Position numbers and translations under genes: made by a program. A stretch of 64,000 bases of DNA. Origin: Stenogyne calaminthoides (Eukaryota > Streptophyta > Magnoliopsida > Lamiales > Lamiaceae). Under the pieces are notes generated by a model. It saw only the letters and a list, made by a program, of their open reading frames with translations. It searched no databases and was not told the origin of the DNA. The DNA is taken from NCBI GenBank assembly GCA_037126765.1, contig JBBCBC010000009.1, positions 22,094,870-22,158,869 on the forward strand, given 5' to 3'. Below, piece by piece: positions 43,700 through 57,059 of the stretch (within the stretch, counting starts at the first letter, position 1; each line of letters begins with the position of its first letter).

Positions 43700-46600
43700 A
43701 TAAATCTTCATTGATGATAAGTGTAGCTTTTGATTACAATGAATTTATCAAACAAAATCAAAAAGACAAACATTTGAAGAAACACAAAATCTTCGAGTCT
43801 TCGCTTTTTAGTCTTGATTTGGCTCTTCGATCTTCTGCTCTTCTTTTGCTTCATTTTCGATTTCATCGATGGGCACTTCCGGATCAAACATTCCGGCATA
43901 TCTCTTCTTGACTCATTTCTTTCCCGATGATGTCCGGATTTGTTTCGATTAGTCCCATCGACCAACAGATTGAAAGCAATTTCTTGCGTAATGGCCTTTT
44001 TCATTTACTAAGCCATTACCAAGTTTCGGAGGAGGATAGGAATATGGACCGGGGCTACTATATCATACTCCACCTTCATCCGCAAGGTTAATCCACTTTT
44101 GTAGATACTTTGGATAAAAGGTGAGAAGATGTTCAATGAAAGCTTACGTTCGATCGAGCCTTCCTTCTCCATTCCCCGAGAACATCAAAATTGAACCGGA
44201 AGGTTCTCTTCACTTCTTCCCACATGTCGTTGAGTTTAATGGGCATCCATTTATCAACATGGGGCCACTTCAGCTTTTCGATGTTCCTTCCTCTTGCTCG
44301 CAAACTTTACGAAGTCACTCCTTCGTTTACGCTCTTCGCCTATCTCCTTTCTACGATCCGAAGTTCACGAGACCCAGCGAGCTTTTCTTAGCTTGTTCTT
44401 TTGGAGTGTCATCGAGCCTCTCTCAGAGTTGAAGACTTTCTTCCGAGGTTGAGACTCATTTCTTACGCATTTTCGAGAATCGAGTTTTCTCTCGGGTTGG
44501 CTTAGAAGCTTTACGCTGCTTACACTGGGTTGAACAACGCCCAAGGCTTTCCTCTTCATAAAAATATTCGGCACCGGCGCTTGTTCCAACCTTAGTTCTA
44601 ACACTCGGTTTCTCTCTTGCAACCTCAAGCTTGGTTTTGCTTTCGAAACTTCGAATGTAGACAAAGCTTCTCTACTTGAGCAAATTTTAACTTCTCGGTA
44701 GCATCGACTTCTTTAAAGGCTTGGGCTAAATTGTACATTTCAAAGATCTTTCGAGCCTTCTTTTCCAAAGTACTTGCCATGAACTTCCCGAGGTCTCAGC
44801 ACCTTCCCTTTCCCCCCTTCTCGGCACCGTGTAGTTTGGAAGAAGTCCGGAGAGAGCTGTGTCCATATGATAATCGTTTTCTTTGCTCACACAAATGGAT
44901 CTCTCCCCGCTAGGTGATCTTGCTCATCTTCCATTCTTCTAATGTGGTTCTTAGCCACGCAGGCAGTTCTTCGAAATGTGGGCAAAGCGCCAGAGAGTGC
45001 ATCTTTAAGCATCTCTCATTCATCTTGGTCATGAGCACCGAGCTCATTTCCTCAACAGAGATTTGATCCGCTTTCATATTTCTCTGTCGGTTTTCACCTC
45101 TAAAGAATTCAATGCGACTCTCGGTGCTTTTGTTTCATTTCATCACTTATCTCTTGCATTGACTCCTCCACTTTTCTTTTAGCTTTTCTTCCATGGAGGT
45201 CATCCGAGTGGTCGAGTGTTTTGTATCTGCGCATTCAGCGAAGAATGGCTAAGTCCTTCCATTATCTGAGCTTGATTGGCCAATGTTTCTTCCATCCCCG
45301 AGCAATTTTGATTGTCATTGGCTCAATCTTCTCAAGTTTCTCCATTACGGGGAGTGAGATCAATCTCAAGACCTATACGCACCTTCATGCTTTGATCATC
45401 ATCCGAGCTTCGCTTCATCCCGAGCTCCAAATTTCTCAATTGAGCCTCGATCGCATTTCGTCGACGTTTGAGAATTAAAGATAGTACTTTCAAAGAACTC
45501 GCATCATTATCAATAGTGCCAAAAGGTACCTGAAGAGTGCTAGCTTCAGTCTGAGGTTGATCAGCAACAGAAGTCTCTATTTCTGTTTGAGACTGATCCT
45601 CAGCTTCTCCCTGTTGGTCCCCATCTCCATCTTTGGATTTGTCTCCGCTGCTCGGGGCACCAACCTCATTTGCTTTCTTCTCAGCTAGCTTCTTCTGAAC
45701 CAGCTCATCAAAATCGGAATTTTTCAATCTGAGCTTTGTCCTTCTGAACCCTGAGAAGTCGGTCAGGAAGGCTGTCTCCTCATTCCACCAGTCTTCCCCT
45801 CTGAATGTAGCAATATCAAGCATCTCAGGAAGAGTCTGATTGAGGATATACACTGTCGTTCTTAATCTGAAGAATATATCTTGCGGATCGGGGTATGAAA
45901 TGAGCTCGGGGTATCGGTCAAGGATGAACCGATTTCCCCTTGCTCCTCCATTCGCCTTCTTCACCTCGCCTTTCTTCCATCTCGGGCTCTGGTTCAATGG
46001 AGGCTTCGCTAAGGATCAAGCGAGGGTCACTTCGGGAGCTCATCGAGTACATTTTGCTCCCGAGCCTCGATTCAGTATCTGAAAAACGTGCATTGAGTCC
46101 TCGGTTTGCATCCGAGTGGGTTACGAGACTGAGTGGCATTTCCTCGATATGAGTCTGAGTTGGCTTGATGATGCGAGCTGCACATCTTCCAGATCGACTC
46201 GGTAGCTCTTGATCTGAGCACTGTTCATCCGAGGTAGGCATTTCCGAGGTCCGAGCTCCTTTTAAAAATTTCTTCGAGAAATTTTATCCGACTCCAGTGA
46301 TGTCTCGGCACCTCGAGAAAGACTTCTCTCGGCCTGATCTGTGTCCCGAGATAACCCCGAGCCAAGACTTGTAATGGTGAACTTTGAGCGGTTTGGCCCT
46401 CGGGTTGTCTCTCCTCGAATCAAGTACTACCATCGTCGGTGAGAACCACCAATCTTCTCGCTTTGGAGCGAGGTTCTTCTGCCTCCAACGGTTTTTGCTC
46501 CTTGCTCTATTTTTTTGCCTCCAATGAACCTTCCCACTGGTTTGTTGAGTCTCTTTCTCAATGACATGAAGGGTGATTCTACCTTCTTTTCTCTTTTTCC

Positions 46601-47450
46601 TCGAATAGCCCGCTTCTTCACAAAGATGGGTTTGAAGAGAATTTTGGATTTAGGGAATGGGGTTGAGTTGGCGAAGATATCCTCTTCCTCTCTGCACATC
46701 TCCAAAATATAGGCAATTTTGGTGGCATGGTGGATCTTGCCTTTCATTGTGATTTCCCCATTGACTCTTTTTATGATCTTGGCTTGCTCCGACACCATCT
46801 GGACTAAGAATTTCAGCCAGTTGAAGTCAGTGGTGGGAGATGCCTCGATCGCCGCCATCGATCGAGCTTGGGTACTTATCCGCTCAAAACTCCCCTTGAA
46901 GACTCATGACGCTCTTGCTCACAATATCCATCAGCACACGATATTGTGGCTTTAGGTGCTTCTTGTTCAAAGTTGCCTCAAACTTCACAGGATTCTCAGC
47001 AATCCTATCTAGGTACTCCTGCTCTCTTCCCGACATATATATCGCAGGATCCTCTCCTCTATCACATAGCTCAAACACATCATTCAGATTTTTCGGAATA
47101 ATGCACAACTCCCTCTCAAAATCGACGTATTTTGATGAGTGATCTAGATGAGATACGGTAATCGAAGAGTGCATACAATCTTCTTCATCTGTTTTCAAAT
47201 TGCAGATGAATTCGATTACCTCCTTTGCGAACTCCTGGTCTGGTCGACTTGCGACTAGATGGGTGAGTTTGGCCAGTCGGATCATATTCAGAGCCTCCTC
47301 TTCTGGCTTTGAGTTGGTTGAGCTCTCAAGTGGGACAATGAACTCGTACCATGGCTTATTGGTTATGACCAATCTCTCGTTACCCTGTTGGAGCCATTTT
47401 AGATGTGATTGAAGAATTTGAAGCTTTAGGGTTTTGCGATTTACGGGCAA
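43700..47450 (-). pseudogene. Third ORF of the inner element
   Basis: Minus-strand open pieces at 47450-46884 (start MPVNRKTLKLQILQSHLKWL), 46858-46427, 45997-45332 and 44004-43708 belong to one broken gene. It is homologous to the third ORF of family 1: EVIEFICNLKTD against ALEFLRNLKVD, LKPQYRVLMDIVSKSVM against LKRKYRLLFDILSKTIM, and FNWLKFLVQM against INWHGFLKAI, in the same order. A basic segment, an acidic DGDGDQQGEAEDQ stretch and a coiled coil follow, as in unit A. Conservation between two families with unrelated LTR ends indicates a selected protein. No membrane segment or signal peptide is seen. Function unknown. Confidence 0.7.
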
Positions 47451-48029
47451 AAAGGATTTTTAGTTCTGAGTATTTGGGAACGAAGGGTTTGATAAAATTT
47501 TGGCTTGAATGGCTTGAAGAGGTATAGATAGCTTTGAGATCGTGGGGAATCGTGTAGGTTAGGTGAAAAGTAACGGTTGAGATTAATCTCCGATTAATCG
47601 GGTATATGAACCGACGATCTCCGAAAAGTAAGCCGCCAAAATATCCTCTGTGGTCAATAATGTGGCAGAGCATTAAATGACTGTCCTTCTTCGGAATTTA
47701 AAACGATCCCGCCCAAAACATTCCTCAGGTGTTTTGTATTTATTGCAAGTGATTACTGAGTTTTATTTAAGCAATAAATGGCTCACATGAGTCATTACTT
47801 CTTCAGACTAATTTTCTTCTATCAGTCTTCTTTGAAAGTAATCGACCTTGATAAAATGTCAAGATAATAATCGAAAATCTTGAAAGGGTTCAAAGATGTT
47901 ACCGAAAGTCTTGCCTATCAAGAATCCCCCGAGTTTCTTGAGACTCGATTCAAAGATTTCATTTTATCCCGAGTTTCTCGAAAAATTTCGAAAAGTTTCA
48001 TGTATCTGAAAATCTTCAATTTTCAGATT

Positions 48030-49690
48030 TACTCTATACACCTGGTTCTAACATCCCTAATTCAACTGAAAGTTCCTGAAATCTTGATTCAGCCAAAGGT
48101 TTAGTCAAGATATCAGCTCTTTTTGCCTATCGAAGATGAATTTTCTCCATCCTTATGTCTTTTTTTCTCGACATGATCTCTCGATGAAGTGATGTCCGAT
48201 ATCCACATGCTTGAATCGGTGTGCAATAATGGGATTTTGTGAAATAGCAATGGCACTATTATTGTCACAAAATATTGGTACTTCATTGGCCACAACTTTA
48301 TAATCCCTTAATTGTTGTCTCGAGCCAAAGAATAAAGCACGCAGCCTTCCTGGCACCATGTATTCAAATTTCATAGATTGGTTGCTTGCTCTTGAGGTCT
48401 GCTTTTTGAAAACCAAGATATCGGTTTTGCTTCCTAGAAATTGGCAAGTTCCCTGTTATGGACTTCATCAATTCTGCAAACCTCCATAGTCGACATCTCG
48501 AAAGAACCCGCAATTCAAGGTTATCATCACCGGATACCATAATTCTCTATTCATCGCGTGCCCTTAAGATATCTCAAGATCTTTTTAGCGACCTCCATGT
48601 GACTAGTCTTAGGATTAGCTTGGTATCTTGCACATATCCCAACAAAGAAATGTTATATCCGCCTACTTGTCAGTGAGATAGAGCAATGATCCAATGATTC
48701 CTCTATAATCGTATGATTTCTTGATTTGCCTTCTCCGAATCGGGATCCATCTTGTAGTTAGTATTCATAGGAATCCTAATCGCATTGCAATTTTGTACAC
48801 CATATTTGGCAATCGGATCTACGGTGTACTTTGCACGTTGATGAATATTCCTTCCTTTGATTGTTTCACTTGAAGACCTAGAAAGAAATTCATCTCTCCC
48901 ATCATTGACATCTCAAACTTGCCTTTCATCGATGTTGAAAACTTTTCACACAAATTGATGGTTTGGAGATCCAAAAATGATGTCATCAACATATATCTCG
49001 AACCAAGAGGATATCTTTCCCATCCTCTATCCCGAACGAGTTCTATCAATGCCATTTGACAAAACCATGGTCAAGAAGAAAAACCGAAAAGAGTATCATA
49101 CCATGCTCGGGTGCTTGCTTGAGACCATACAAGGCTTTTTCTCGAGCCACAGAAACTTGGTCATTCTGTTTGAACCCGGAGGTTGTTCCACATAAACCTC
49201 TTCTTTAAGCACACCGCTTCGGAATGCACTTTTCACATCCATTTGATAGATCGTGAACTTCATGTGGGCATATGCAAGAAACAATCTGATGGCTTCTAGT
49301 CTTGCAACCGGTGCAAAGGTTTCATCATAATCCAAGCCTTCTTCTTGGGAATAACCTTGTGCAACTAAATTTCGCCTTGTTTCTTACAATGTTGTTGTTT
49401 TCATCTCTTTTATTCTTGAAAACCCACTTGGTTCCAATGACATTGTGCCTTCGGTCTATCTACCAACTCCCATACTTCATTCCTTGAGAATTGATTCAAA
49501 TCATCTTGCATAGCGAAGAATCCAATCTGAATCTTGTAGAGCTTCACCAATCTCTGCGGTTCTTTCTCGATAGAAGCGGTGAATAGTGCACTTTCACCAT
49601 GGAACCTTCTTGTCTTAACACCTTCGGTTAGATCACCCACAATCGACTTGTAGGATGACTATCTAACCATTTCCTTCTTGATGTTCCCCT
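48030..49690 (-). pseudogene. pol: RT-RNase H region of the inner element
   Basis: On the minus strand: NEVWELVDRP near 49470, DYDETFAPVARLEAIRLFLAYA and YQMDVKSAF (49335-49210), EEVYVEQPPG, the active site YVDD at 48993-48982, FEMSMMGEMNFFLGLQVKQ, then RNase H pieces (QQLRDYKVVANEVPIFCDNNSAIAIS, FKHVDIGHHF) and a closing ADILTKPLAESRF near 48115-48080. The blocks are complete in order but spread over three frames. Confidence 0.87.
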
Positions 49691-50240
49691 TCAATAGTAT
49701 CCTCAACATTTGAAATGTTAGGTTCATTATATCGATGGAACTTCGGGGAACAACAGAAAAAGAGAAAGTGAATCATCTTCCTCGGGGAAATTGTATTCAA
49801 AACATTGTCGAGAGACATTTGTTCCCCCCTTTGGTTGATAGATTTAGAATTTGCCTCATTTTGTGACCACATCTTCATTGGCATCACATACCGAAGTCCG
49901 AATCGTGTCTGCTCGGATTGGTTACCTTTGAGGCCTTTGGTTTTCCTGAGTCTCACCATCCTGATTTCCATTATGAACTTCTTTATCTGAGTCTGAGTCA
50001 CTCCAATCATAGATTGTGACTGACTTCTGCTTTTCAGGTTCAGTAGATGATTTTTCTTTTTTGTTTCGGGGCTTAATCTGGTGATCCTCTTAGTCAATTC
50101 ATCTCAAGATCATGTTCTGTTTCTTTTCCGAACACAAATAGTTTCATAAAAAACAACATGAGGTGTTTCCTCCACAATAAGAGTCCTACAGGTTGTAAAC
50201 TCGAAGCTTTTTCGACTTCGTAATATCCTAAGAATATTCC
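49691..50240 (-). pseudogene. pol: Integrase-RT linker of pol, inner element
   Basis: A minus-strand open piece at 50097-49663 is rich in Lys, Gln and Ser with no conserved motif. In copia elements this position is a variable, hydrophilic linker. The upstream part near 50150-50230 still encodes the integrase C-terminal end (an EETPHVVF-type motif in a shifted frame). Confidence 0.6.
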
Positions 50241-51400
50241 TTCATCGACTTTTACTATCAAAAGTTTTCAACTGATCTTTACCATTATTGTGTATGAAAC
50301 ACTTGCAACCAAACACACGAAAGAAAGAAACAAGAGGCTTCCTTTCATTCCAAAGCTCATAAGGTGTTTTGCCTTGACTCTTAGTCAGCATGGATCTATT
50401 CTGTGAGTAGCATGCAGTGTTGACAAATTTCATTAAAATCTTTTAGGAATATCGACTTTCAAATATCATTGTCCTTGCAGCTTCTTTCAGAGTCATGTTC
50501 CTTCTTTCAGCAACACCATTTTGTTGAGGGGTCCTTGCAGCTGATGTTTCATGAGAAATTCCATTTACTGCACAATAATCAGATATAATATGATTTATAA
50601 ATTCAGTTCCTTTGTCAGATTTGATTTTGACCACACTCAGATTCTTCTCAATACTGAGCCTTTTTCAAGAGCTCTCCGCGGTTTTATCTCGAGTCTCTTT
50701 CTTACTAAGTAAGAATATGACCCAAGTATATCTCGAGTAGTCATCAACTACTACCAATGTGTATTTCACCGCCATTTGTGCTCACAGTGTTATAGGACCA
50801 AAAGATCCATATGAAGTAACTGAAGTATTCTTTCAGTAGAAACCTCAACTTTACTTTTAAATGATGTTTTTATCTATTTGCCTTTCTGGCACGCATCACA
50901 AATATGTTCCTTACTGAACACTTCGTTAGGTAACCCTCTTACAAGAGCTAATCTTGCAAGCTTGTTCGGGTTTTTTGAAATTTAGGTGATTCATTCTTTT
51001 ATGCCATAACCAACCTGGTATCTGTGGAACTTTTAGCAACTAAACATGTATCTTTAGGAGTTGAACTCCAATCGAAAAGATACACATTCCCTTTTCTTGT
51101 ACCAAATAGAATACTTTTCGTGATGTATCATCTTTCACAAAACATAAGTTCTTAGAGAACTCAACATTAAAACCTTTATCACAGAATTGGCTAATTGAAA
51201 GCGGGTTATGCTTCAATCCGGATACATATGAAACACCATGGATATGAATCGAGTTGATTTCCAAAGTTCCATATCCTTCATCTCCGCCTTGAGTTATCTC
51301 CAAAAGTGATCTCAGGGGCCTCTATGTTCAACATAGTCACCGAGTAACTTCTTGTATCTGTCATATGTCTTGAACATCCACCGTCAAGATACCATATATC
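50241..51400 (-). pseudogene. pol: Protease-integrase region of the inner element
   Basis: The protease active site at 51394-51359 reads WYLDGGCSRHMT, so DSG has become DGG (the CAG of the DSG context is CGG here). GYGTLEINSIHIHGVSYVSGLKHN follows (51303-51040). Integrase: KSDKGTEF with the second Asp and NGVAERRNMTLKEAART with the catalytic Glu are clean in 50634-50443; the YELWNERKPLVSFFRVFGCKCFIHNNGK segment is clean in 50433-50242. The first Asp region near 50790-50830 is in a broken frame. Confidence 0.86.
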
Positions 51401-51699
51401 GAGAGTTTTTTCATCTCTCGCTCATCGATGCCATGTGATCTTTAGTCGGTTTAGTGCCCTTGTTTTCCTCCCGAAAAACAAATTAATTCTTAGGTACCCA
51501 ATTTGTGTAGGGTCCTACAAGGTTAGATGTACCTTTTCTATCCAAATCACTTTGACAACTCTCATTACTTTAGAGTGGCTGATCCGTCTTCCCAGAAACA
51601 TCAACATATACATCCACTACTCGGGGTGCCTTAGCGGTTTTTACGTATATGTGTGCTAGCTTTAGCTTGAACATGTGCCTTTGAATTCTTCTTTGGTTC

Positions 51700-53891
51700 G
51701 GGCCTTACATTCGGATGCTTAGGCTTTTTGTGCGATCGGTCTAAATCTTTGTTGATTCGGGTTCGAGATAACCTTTACCTTTAGGCAAGTAAGGTTTAGG
51801 TTATGCATCTTTGAAATCTGGTCTTTCGGTGAATCGAGGACTTGGTCTCTTGATTGAGAATATCTCTGTTGAGTGTTTCTCTTTTGAAGATTCCTCGATG
51901 GTTCATGTAGATCCTTTCAAGTTTGCATTCTTAGCTTTGAGGCTTTGAAGTACTTGCACGAAATTTTCTAATCTATTCTTTCGGGTTTTCTAGCCTTCAC
52001 CGAGGTTTGGGCTTTCTAACCCCATCATTCGGTTTTTTTGAAAAACCATAGGTCCTTTTCCCTTATCTACAACCTTGGGCATTACTTGATTTTGAAGTGT
52101 AGGTGCCAATGGTTTTACAAAAGATTGTCTTCTTGCTACATGATGCAAAGATTCGGATGACCTTGTGAGGTTCCCCGAATAAATCCCAATCCGCATTTTA
52201 TAGTGGCGGATCTCTGGTAACTCAATTTCATCTATTACTTTAGATGCATTATTCAATAGAGTTAACTTCTTTTGTGCACTATCCTCACGATTCTGTAGAG
52301 TTTCATGCTTCTCGGAGAGAGGTCATTGAACTTAGTTACGATTAGGCGAGTTTCTTCAAATTGGATTTCTCTAGCTTTTCGCTTAGGGTCTCTATCAACT
52401 TCTCTTTCTCTCGAGAGTTGTACTTTCGAACATCTAGTTCATCAAGAGCTCCCATAAATTGAGAAGTGATTTGAGTTTTGCTAGAGCCTTTCCATTTTAG
52501 ATTTTCAAAGATTCGGCCTCCTTATTCTCGCTCTTGAGTTTTATTTAGCAGCCTCCTTAAAAAACAAAGATAGTCCTTCATCGATTCTCAAAAGAATCCA
52601 TCGAGTCAAAATGATTGTTTTTTTTCGGTGGAACTTGAAAACTCTTGTGCTAATGTAGGAGCAATAACAGAGACGAAGAGTTTACCTCCTCAATGGCCAT
52701 CGACGGATGTCATCACTATCACCGTCTCGAGAATATCTCATCCCCGAAGAGCTAGATTCCTTCTCGTAATGTTCTTTTTTCGCAACCATGGCCTTTGAGA
52801 ACTTCGTCTCTTTTTAGCTTGTCTTTCTCTTCTCTCCTTAGCACTCAACTCGGACAATCATAATTGAAGTGACCTTTCTTCTAACAATTATAGCATCCGT
52901 TGGCATCATCATCCCGATCATTTTCTTCTTTGGACTTGGAGTCCTTCTTTTTTTCGATGAAGATCCTTCACTTTTCGTGTCCTTCTTCTTCTTCTCGGTT
53001 GATCCGTCCTCGTGTTTCTTCCGCACTGTTGTTCTGTAAAAAGCTTTTGTATTTTCCAAATCTACTATTAAGTCCGGTCAAACCTCCTTGCCATCGCTGC
53101 TTTTTTTTTTCCTCAAGCTCATCCCGATGTTTGGCATGGGGGTTCTCGAACTTTTTAGTTTTACAGTTTTATCTTTTTGCTTTTTAAAGCCACATTTTTA
53201 CTTGATGAAGAACCTCCTTTGCTGCCAGCCTTTTTGGATTTCTTATCATTTCCAAATTCATAGGCTTTCAGTTAGAGAATACTTGTTGGTATGGCATTGA
53301 GCTAATGTTCTTGGTGTTTTCAATCACCAATCGCATGAATATCCCATTTTTAGAAAGACCTCTAAGAATTTTTAATGCCACTTCTCTTTGTGGATATTTC
53401 TTTCCAAGTGCATTTAGATCATTCATGATGCTAGTGAATCTGACTTCCAATTTGTCTATTGATTCACCATCATCCATTTCAAAACTGTCAAACTTTCCAA
53501 TTGCCACTGAAAGTTTGTTTTCTTTTATATGATCTGTGCCTTGGCACATAACAGCTAGTGTATCCCATATCTCTTTAGCAGTATTACAGTGAGAGATCAT
53601 TCCCATCACACCATCATCAATTGTACTATATAGTGTGTCTTTTTCCATGTAGTCTAGATTGACTAACTTCCTCTCCTCAGGAGTTAGTTGGTCATCAGAC
53701 TTAGGAAATTCTTCTCTAGGGTCAATTCTCTCCTCTTCTGTAATTCTGGGATTCACCACAGTAAATTTGAATGGTCCTTGAGAAACCACTCTCCACATAC
53801 GCTCATGTTTGGAATACAGATGTGCCTGCATTCTCAGTCTCCATAGATCATAGTTCTCTACTGAGAACATGGGAAGTTTTTTAGAAGACAT
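51700..53891 (-). pseudogene. gag: Gag of the inner element
   Basis: Starts MSSKKLPMFSVENYDLWRLR at 53891 (an upstream in-frame ATG lies at 53927). The first 208 codons are open to 53268 and contain ERKLVNLDYMEKD, MISHCNTAKEIWDTLAVMCQG and FDSFEMDDGESIDKLEVRF, the copia UBN2-type Gag fold. After that the frame is broken; a zinc-knuckle-like CYN(C)RRK region lies near 52890-52850, and a hydrophilic segment (NNASKVIDEIELPEI) at 52256-51990. It is nearly identical to the outer element's gag, so the inner element inserted into a close relative. Confidence 0.85.
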
Positions 53892-54009
53892 TTTTCTGAT
53901 CTTTTGAAAAGAAATGAATTTCAGCAAATAAGATCAGTTCAGATAGACCACAAGTAATTTTTGAAAATAAAACTTTGGTCAACACAACAGGTGGTCAAGT
54001 TGAACCACT

Positions 54010-54021
54010 GCTTTGATACCA
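54010..54021 (-). other. Primer binding site, inner element
   Basis: Minus strand TGGTATCAAAGC, one base different from the usual TGGTATCAGAGC, 2 bp inside the 5' LTR end at 54024. Confidence 0.88.
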
Positions 54022-54023
54022 CT

Positions 54024-55956
54024 TGTTGGTCCCGGTGAAACGAGTCTTACACGTGTATGGGGGAATACACGTGTTTAAAAGGATTTTAAAACTTTTTCTT
54101 CTTGAGGTCACTTGGGTCGAAAATCCTCGAAGATTAGGTTACGAGAAGCCTGACGCTCTGAGTCAAAGTCTCGAGACAGTGATCTGTTGCTTTTCGATAC
54201 CTCGAGATAATCTCAATCCCCGAGTCCCGAAGTGTCGAGATCCCGAGTTGCTTGGATCGAGATAACTAACTTATCAATCCTCGATGAGAGTTCGGTTTGG
54301 TAACTATCTGTTCTAGCTACTCGATCGTCTTAATGGTTGGCCCTTAGATTATACTCGTTTTAAGCTTTCTTTGAAAACCTTCCCTTATGAAATAGTGATT
54401 AGGCCGTGAATCACTTATGCAACTTTCGGTGGATTGATTCCAACCGAATATCGATGAAAAGTATGCTTTCAAAATCAAGTTGATGCAACAATTAAGCCTG
54501 AGATAAGGAAAGCAATAAAGAACACAAAGAAATATAGTGGTTCGAGAGACTCAAGCTCCTACATCCACTCTCCCCTGACTCTTGAGAGAAATTCACTATC
54601 AAACCGAGCTTTACGACTACCTCGTAGTTTACTTTACTCAACTCGGCCCTCGAGTTTTACGACTACTCCACGTAGTTTACTTACTCAACCCGACCTTGAG
54701 TTTTCCGACTACCTCCGTAGTTTACTTACTCAATCACACACAAGCTTTTTGGACTACCCTCAGAGCTTACTAACTTCTTCTCTAGAGTTTTTACGACTAC
54801 TCCCAGTGGTTTACTAACTCTTTACAACTCTACTCACCAACAAACACACTCCAACTACCTTCTCAAGGGTTTGGGGTTTCTTGATTGGTTTCAACTAGGA
54901 TGAGATATCCTTTACAATAAAGCACAATGCAAAGGGTTAGGATATCTCGACTAAGCTTTGGATAAATCTTATCAAGCTAGGCTTAGTAAAGTGAGCTCTC
55001 TTCAATATAAAAAGCACTTGGGAAATTCAAGGTATTTTTAAAGTGCTTTAACTTTTGCAAGAATAAGTTTGAGCTCTTGTTGCATGATAAATTTCCCGTA
55101 ACCTTACTATGTAGAGGGTCACCAAGATTTATAGGCATACACCAAGGTCACTCTTGAAAACTATCCGTTGGAGAGATAGCCCGTGAGTTCTCTCTTATGG
55201 TGTGTGAAAACTTGGCTATATTTAGAGTTTGAAACTCCCTAACACGTTTTTAGGCAATAACCTTTCATGTAGCCGGTCTTCACTTTTTTGCGATCTGAAC
55301 TTTCGTACATCCGACATCTTTTTTCAAATGCTTGTCCTTTGTCATTGTCGGATATGGTGCAGTGTCATCTTCCTCTTTTTGACTTTTGTCTTGATTAAGG
55401 GTAGACACCTTTAACGGCTCTTTTGATTACAAACTCGAGTTTGATATAACCTTAACAATACTTGACTTAGTTCCTTTTTATGCGCATTTGAATGTCTTGG
55501 CAATATCTAACTTTCTAAGGCATCGCGTTTCTCTCGATGTTGCATCCTTGAGATAGATATATTGATTGCCTCGGAACATTCGTGTTCATCTTGAGCATTC
55601 AAATATTCTTGAGTCTTCAATAATTACTGTGCTTTTAGTATTCTTGATCTTGAGATACTCAGTCTTCAGTCTTGTGTCTTCAGAGTCTTCTGAGTCTTCA
55701 GAGTCTTCTGAGTCTTGATTTATCTTGATTTTATCTTTGAGTCTTCATCTTTGAGTCTTGATCTCTCGATTTCATCGAGTCTTCAGAGACTATTCGAAAC
55801 TATATCTGGCGACTTATACATTTTGCGATAACATCCCTAATACTCTAAAAACCTAATCGACTCAACTATCAAGATCATTACTGAACATGTCATACTCAGG
55901 GGTTTTGGGATCTTAATCAAAATCATATAATCTTTTATTAAATTCATCTCCCAACA
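54024..55956 (-). repeat. 5' LTR of the inner element (1933 bp)
   Basis: Matches the 3' LTR end to end. Minus-strand TATAAATC box at 55126-55133. The 3' part holds GAGTCTTC(T/A) tandem words (about 55660-55740). Confidence 0.93.
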
Positions 55957-56945
55957 GAGGTAAACTCTTTTGTCTCTGTTGTTGCTCCTACACTAGCACA
56001 AGAGTTTTCAAGTTCCACTGAAAATAGTCATTTTGACCTGATGGATTCTTTTGAGAATCTGATGAAGGACTATCTTTGTTTTGCAAGGATCGCTAAATAA
56101 AAACTCAAGAGCGAGAATAAGGAACCGAATCTTTGAAAATCTAAAATGGAAAGACTCTAGCAAAACCGAAATCACTTCTCAATTTATGGAGCTCTTGATG
56201 AACTGGATGTTCTGAAAGTACAACTCTCAGAGAAAGAGAAGTTGATAGAGACCCTAACTGAAAAGCTAAAGAAATCCACTGAAGAAATTCAGCTAATCAG
56301 AACTAAGTTCAATGACCTCTCTGAGAAGCATGAAACTCTACTGAATCGTGAGGATAGTGCATGTAAGAAGTTAACTCTATTGAATAATGCATCTAAAGTA
56401 ATAGATGAAATTGAGTTACCAGAGATCTGCCACTATAAAATGCGGATTGGGATACATTCGAGGGGAACCTCACAAGGTCATCCGAATGTTGCATCAAGTA
56501 GCAAGAAGACAATCTTTGTTAAATCAGTGGCACCTACACTTCAATCTGAAGTAATGCCCAAGGTTGTAGACAAGGGAAAAAGACCTATGGTTTCAGTAAA
56601 ACTGAATGATCAGGTTAGAAAGCCCAAACCTCAGGTGAAGGCTAGAAAACCTGAGCAGTCGGTTGGAAAATTTCAGGCAAGTACTTCAAAGCCTCAGGCT
56701 AAGAATGCAACCTTGAAAGGATCTACACTGAACCATCAGAGAATCTTCGAAGAGAAACACACTCGCCAGAGATATTCTCAATCCGAAGAGACCAAGTCCT
56801 CAGTATACTGAAAGACCCATATTTCAGTACAGGCAACCTAAACCCCACTTGCCTAAGGGTAAAGGTTACCTGAACCCAAGTCAACAAAGATTCAGACCAG
56901 CTGCACAGAAGCCAAAGCAATGGAACAAAAGGCTTAAACCAAAGC
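55957..56945 (+). pseudogene. gag: Gag, 3' part, of the outer element
   Basis: After the second GAGGT (55957-55961) the gag sequence resumes (VNSFVSVVAPTLAQEFSSST). A clean frame runs 56242-56811 (coiled coil LTEKLKKSTEEIQLIRTKF, then NNASKVIDEIELPEI and a basic VKLNDQVRKPKPQVKARKP stretch), followed by another at 56849 (MPKGKGYLNPSQQRFRP). At about 56946 it joins, at the word AAAATTGG, the end of a family-3 LTR, and the frame runs on into the LTR. Confidence 0.82.
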
Positions 56946-57045
56946 AAAATTGGAAACACTCTGCCCTCACCCCTGTTTTATATTCACCGAAGTCAAACGT
57001 TTTGCTTCCGCACGCGCAAAATAGGTTTTCCCACCGGGACAAACA
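56946..57045 (+). repeat. Internal LTR-end fragment (family 3)
   Basis: AAAATTGGAAACACTCTGCC through GGGACAAACA matches the last ~98 bp of the 3' LTR at 60437-60534, then a primer site follows at 57048-57059. A primer site in this place means that a second unit once began here. Confidence 0.9.
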
Positions 57046-57047
57046 AG

Positions 57048-57059
57048 TGGTATCAGAGC
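57048..57059 (+). other. Second primer binding site of the outer element
   Basis: TGGTATCAGAGC after the internal LTR end. A further PBS-like TTGGTATCAGAGC occurs at 57143-57155, where it forms the right arm of a 10-bp hairpin with CTGATACCAA (57130-57139), loop CAA. Confidence 0.85.

Larger units (their letters stand above)
41542..55956 (-). mobile_element. Inner family-2 copia (Sirevirus-like) element, minus strand, 14.4 kb
   Basis: Bounded by two LTRs (5' LTR 54024-55956, 3' LTR 41542-43464) with GAGGT target copies on both sides, so it is a complete insertion. On the minus strand the order is primer site, gag, protease-integrase, RT-RNase H, third ORF, polypurine tract. All coding parts are broken by small indels, but open, conserved stretches (53268-53927, 50242-50634, 46884-47450, 45332-45997) alternate with scrambled ones. 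The perfect target copies and well matched LTRs indicate a recent insertion, at odds with the amount of frame damage. Confidence 0.93.
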
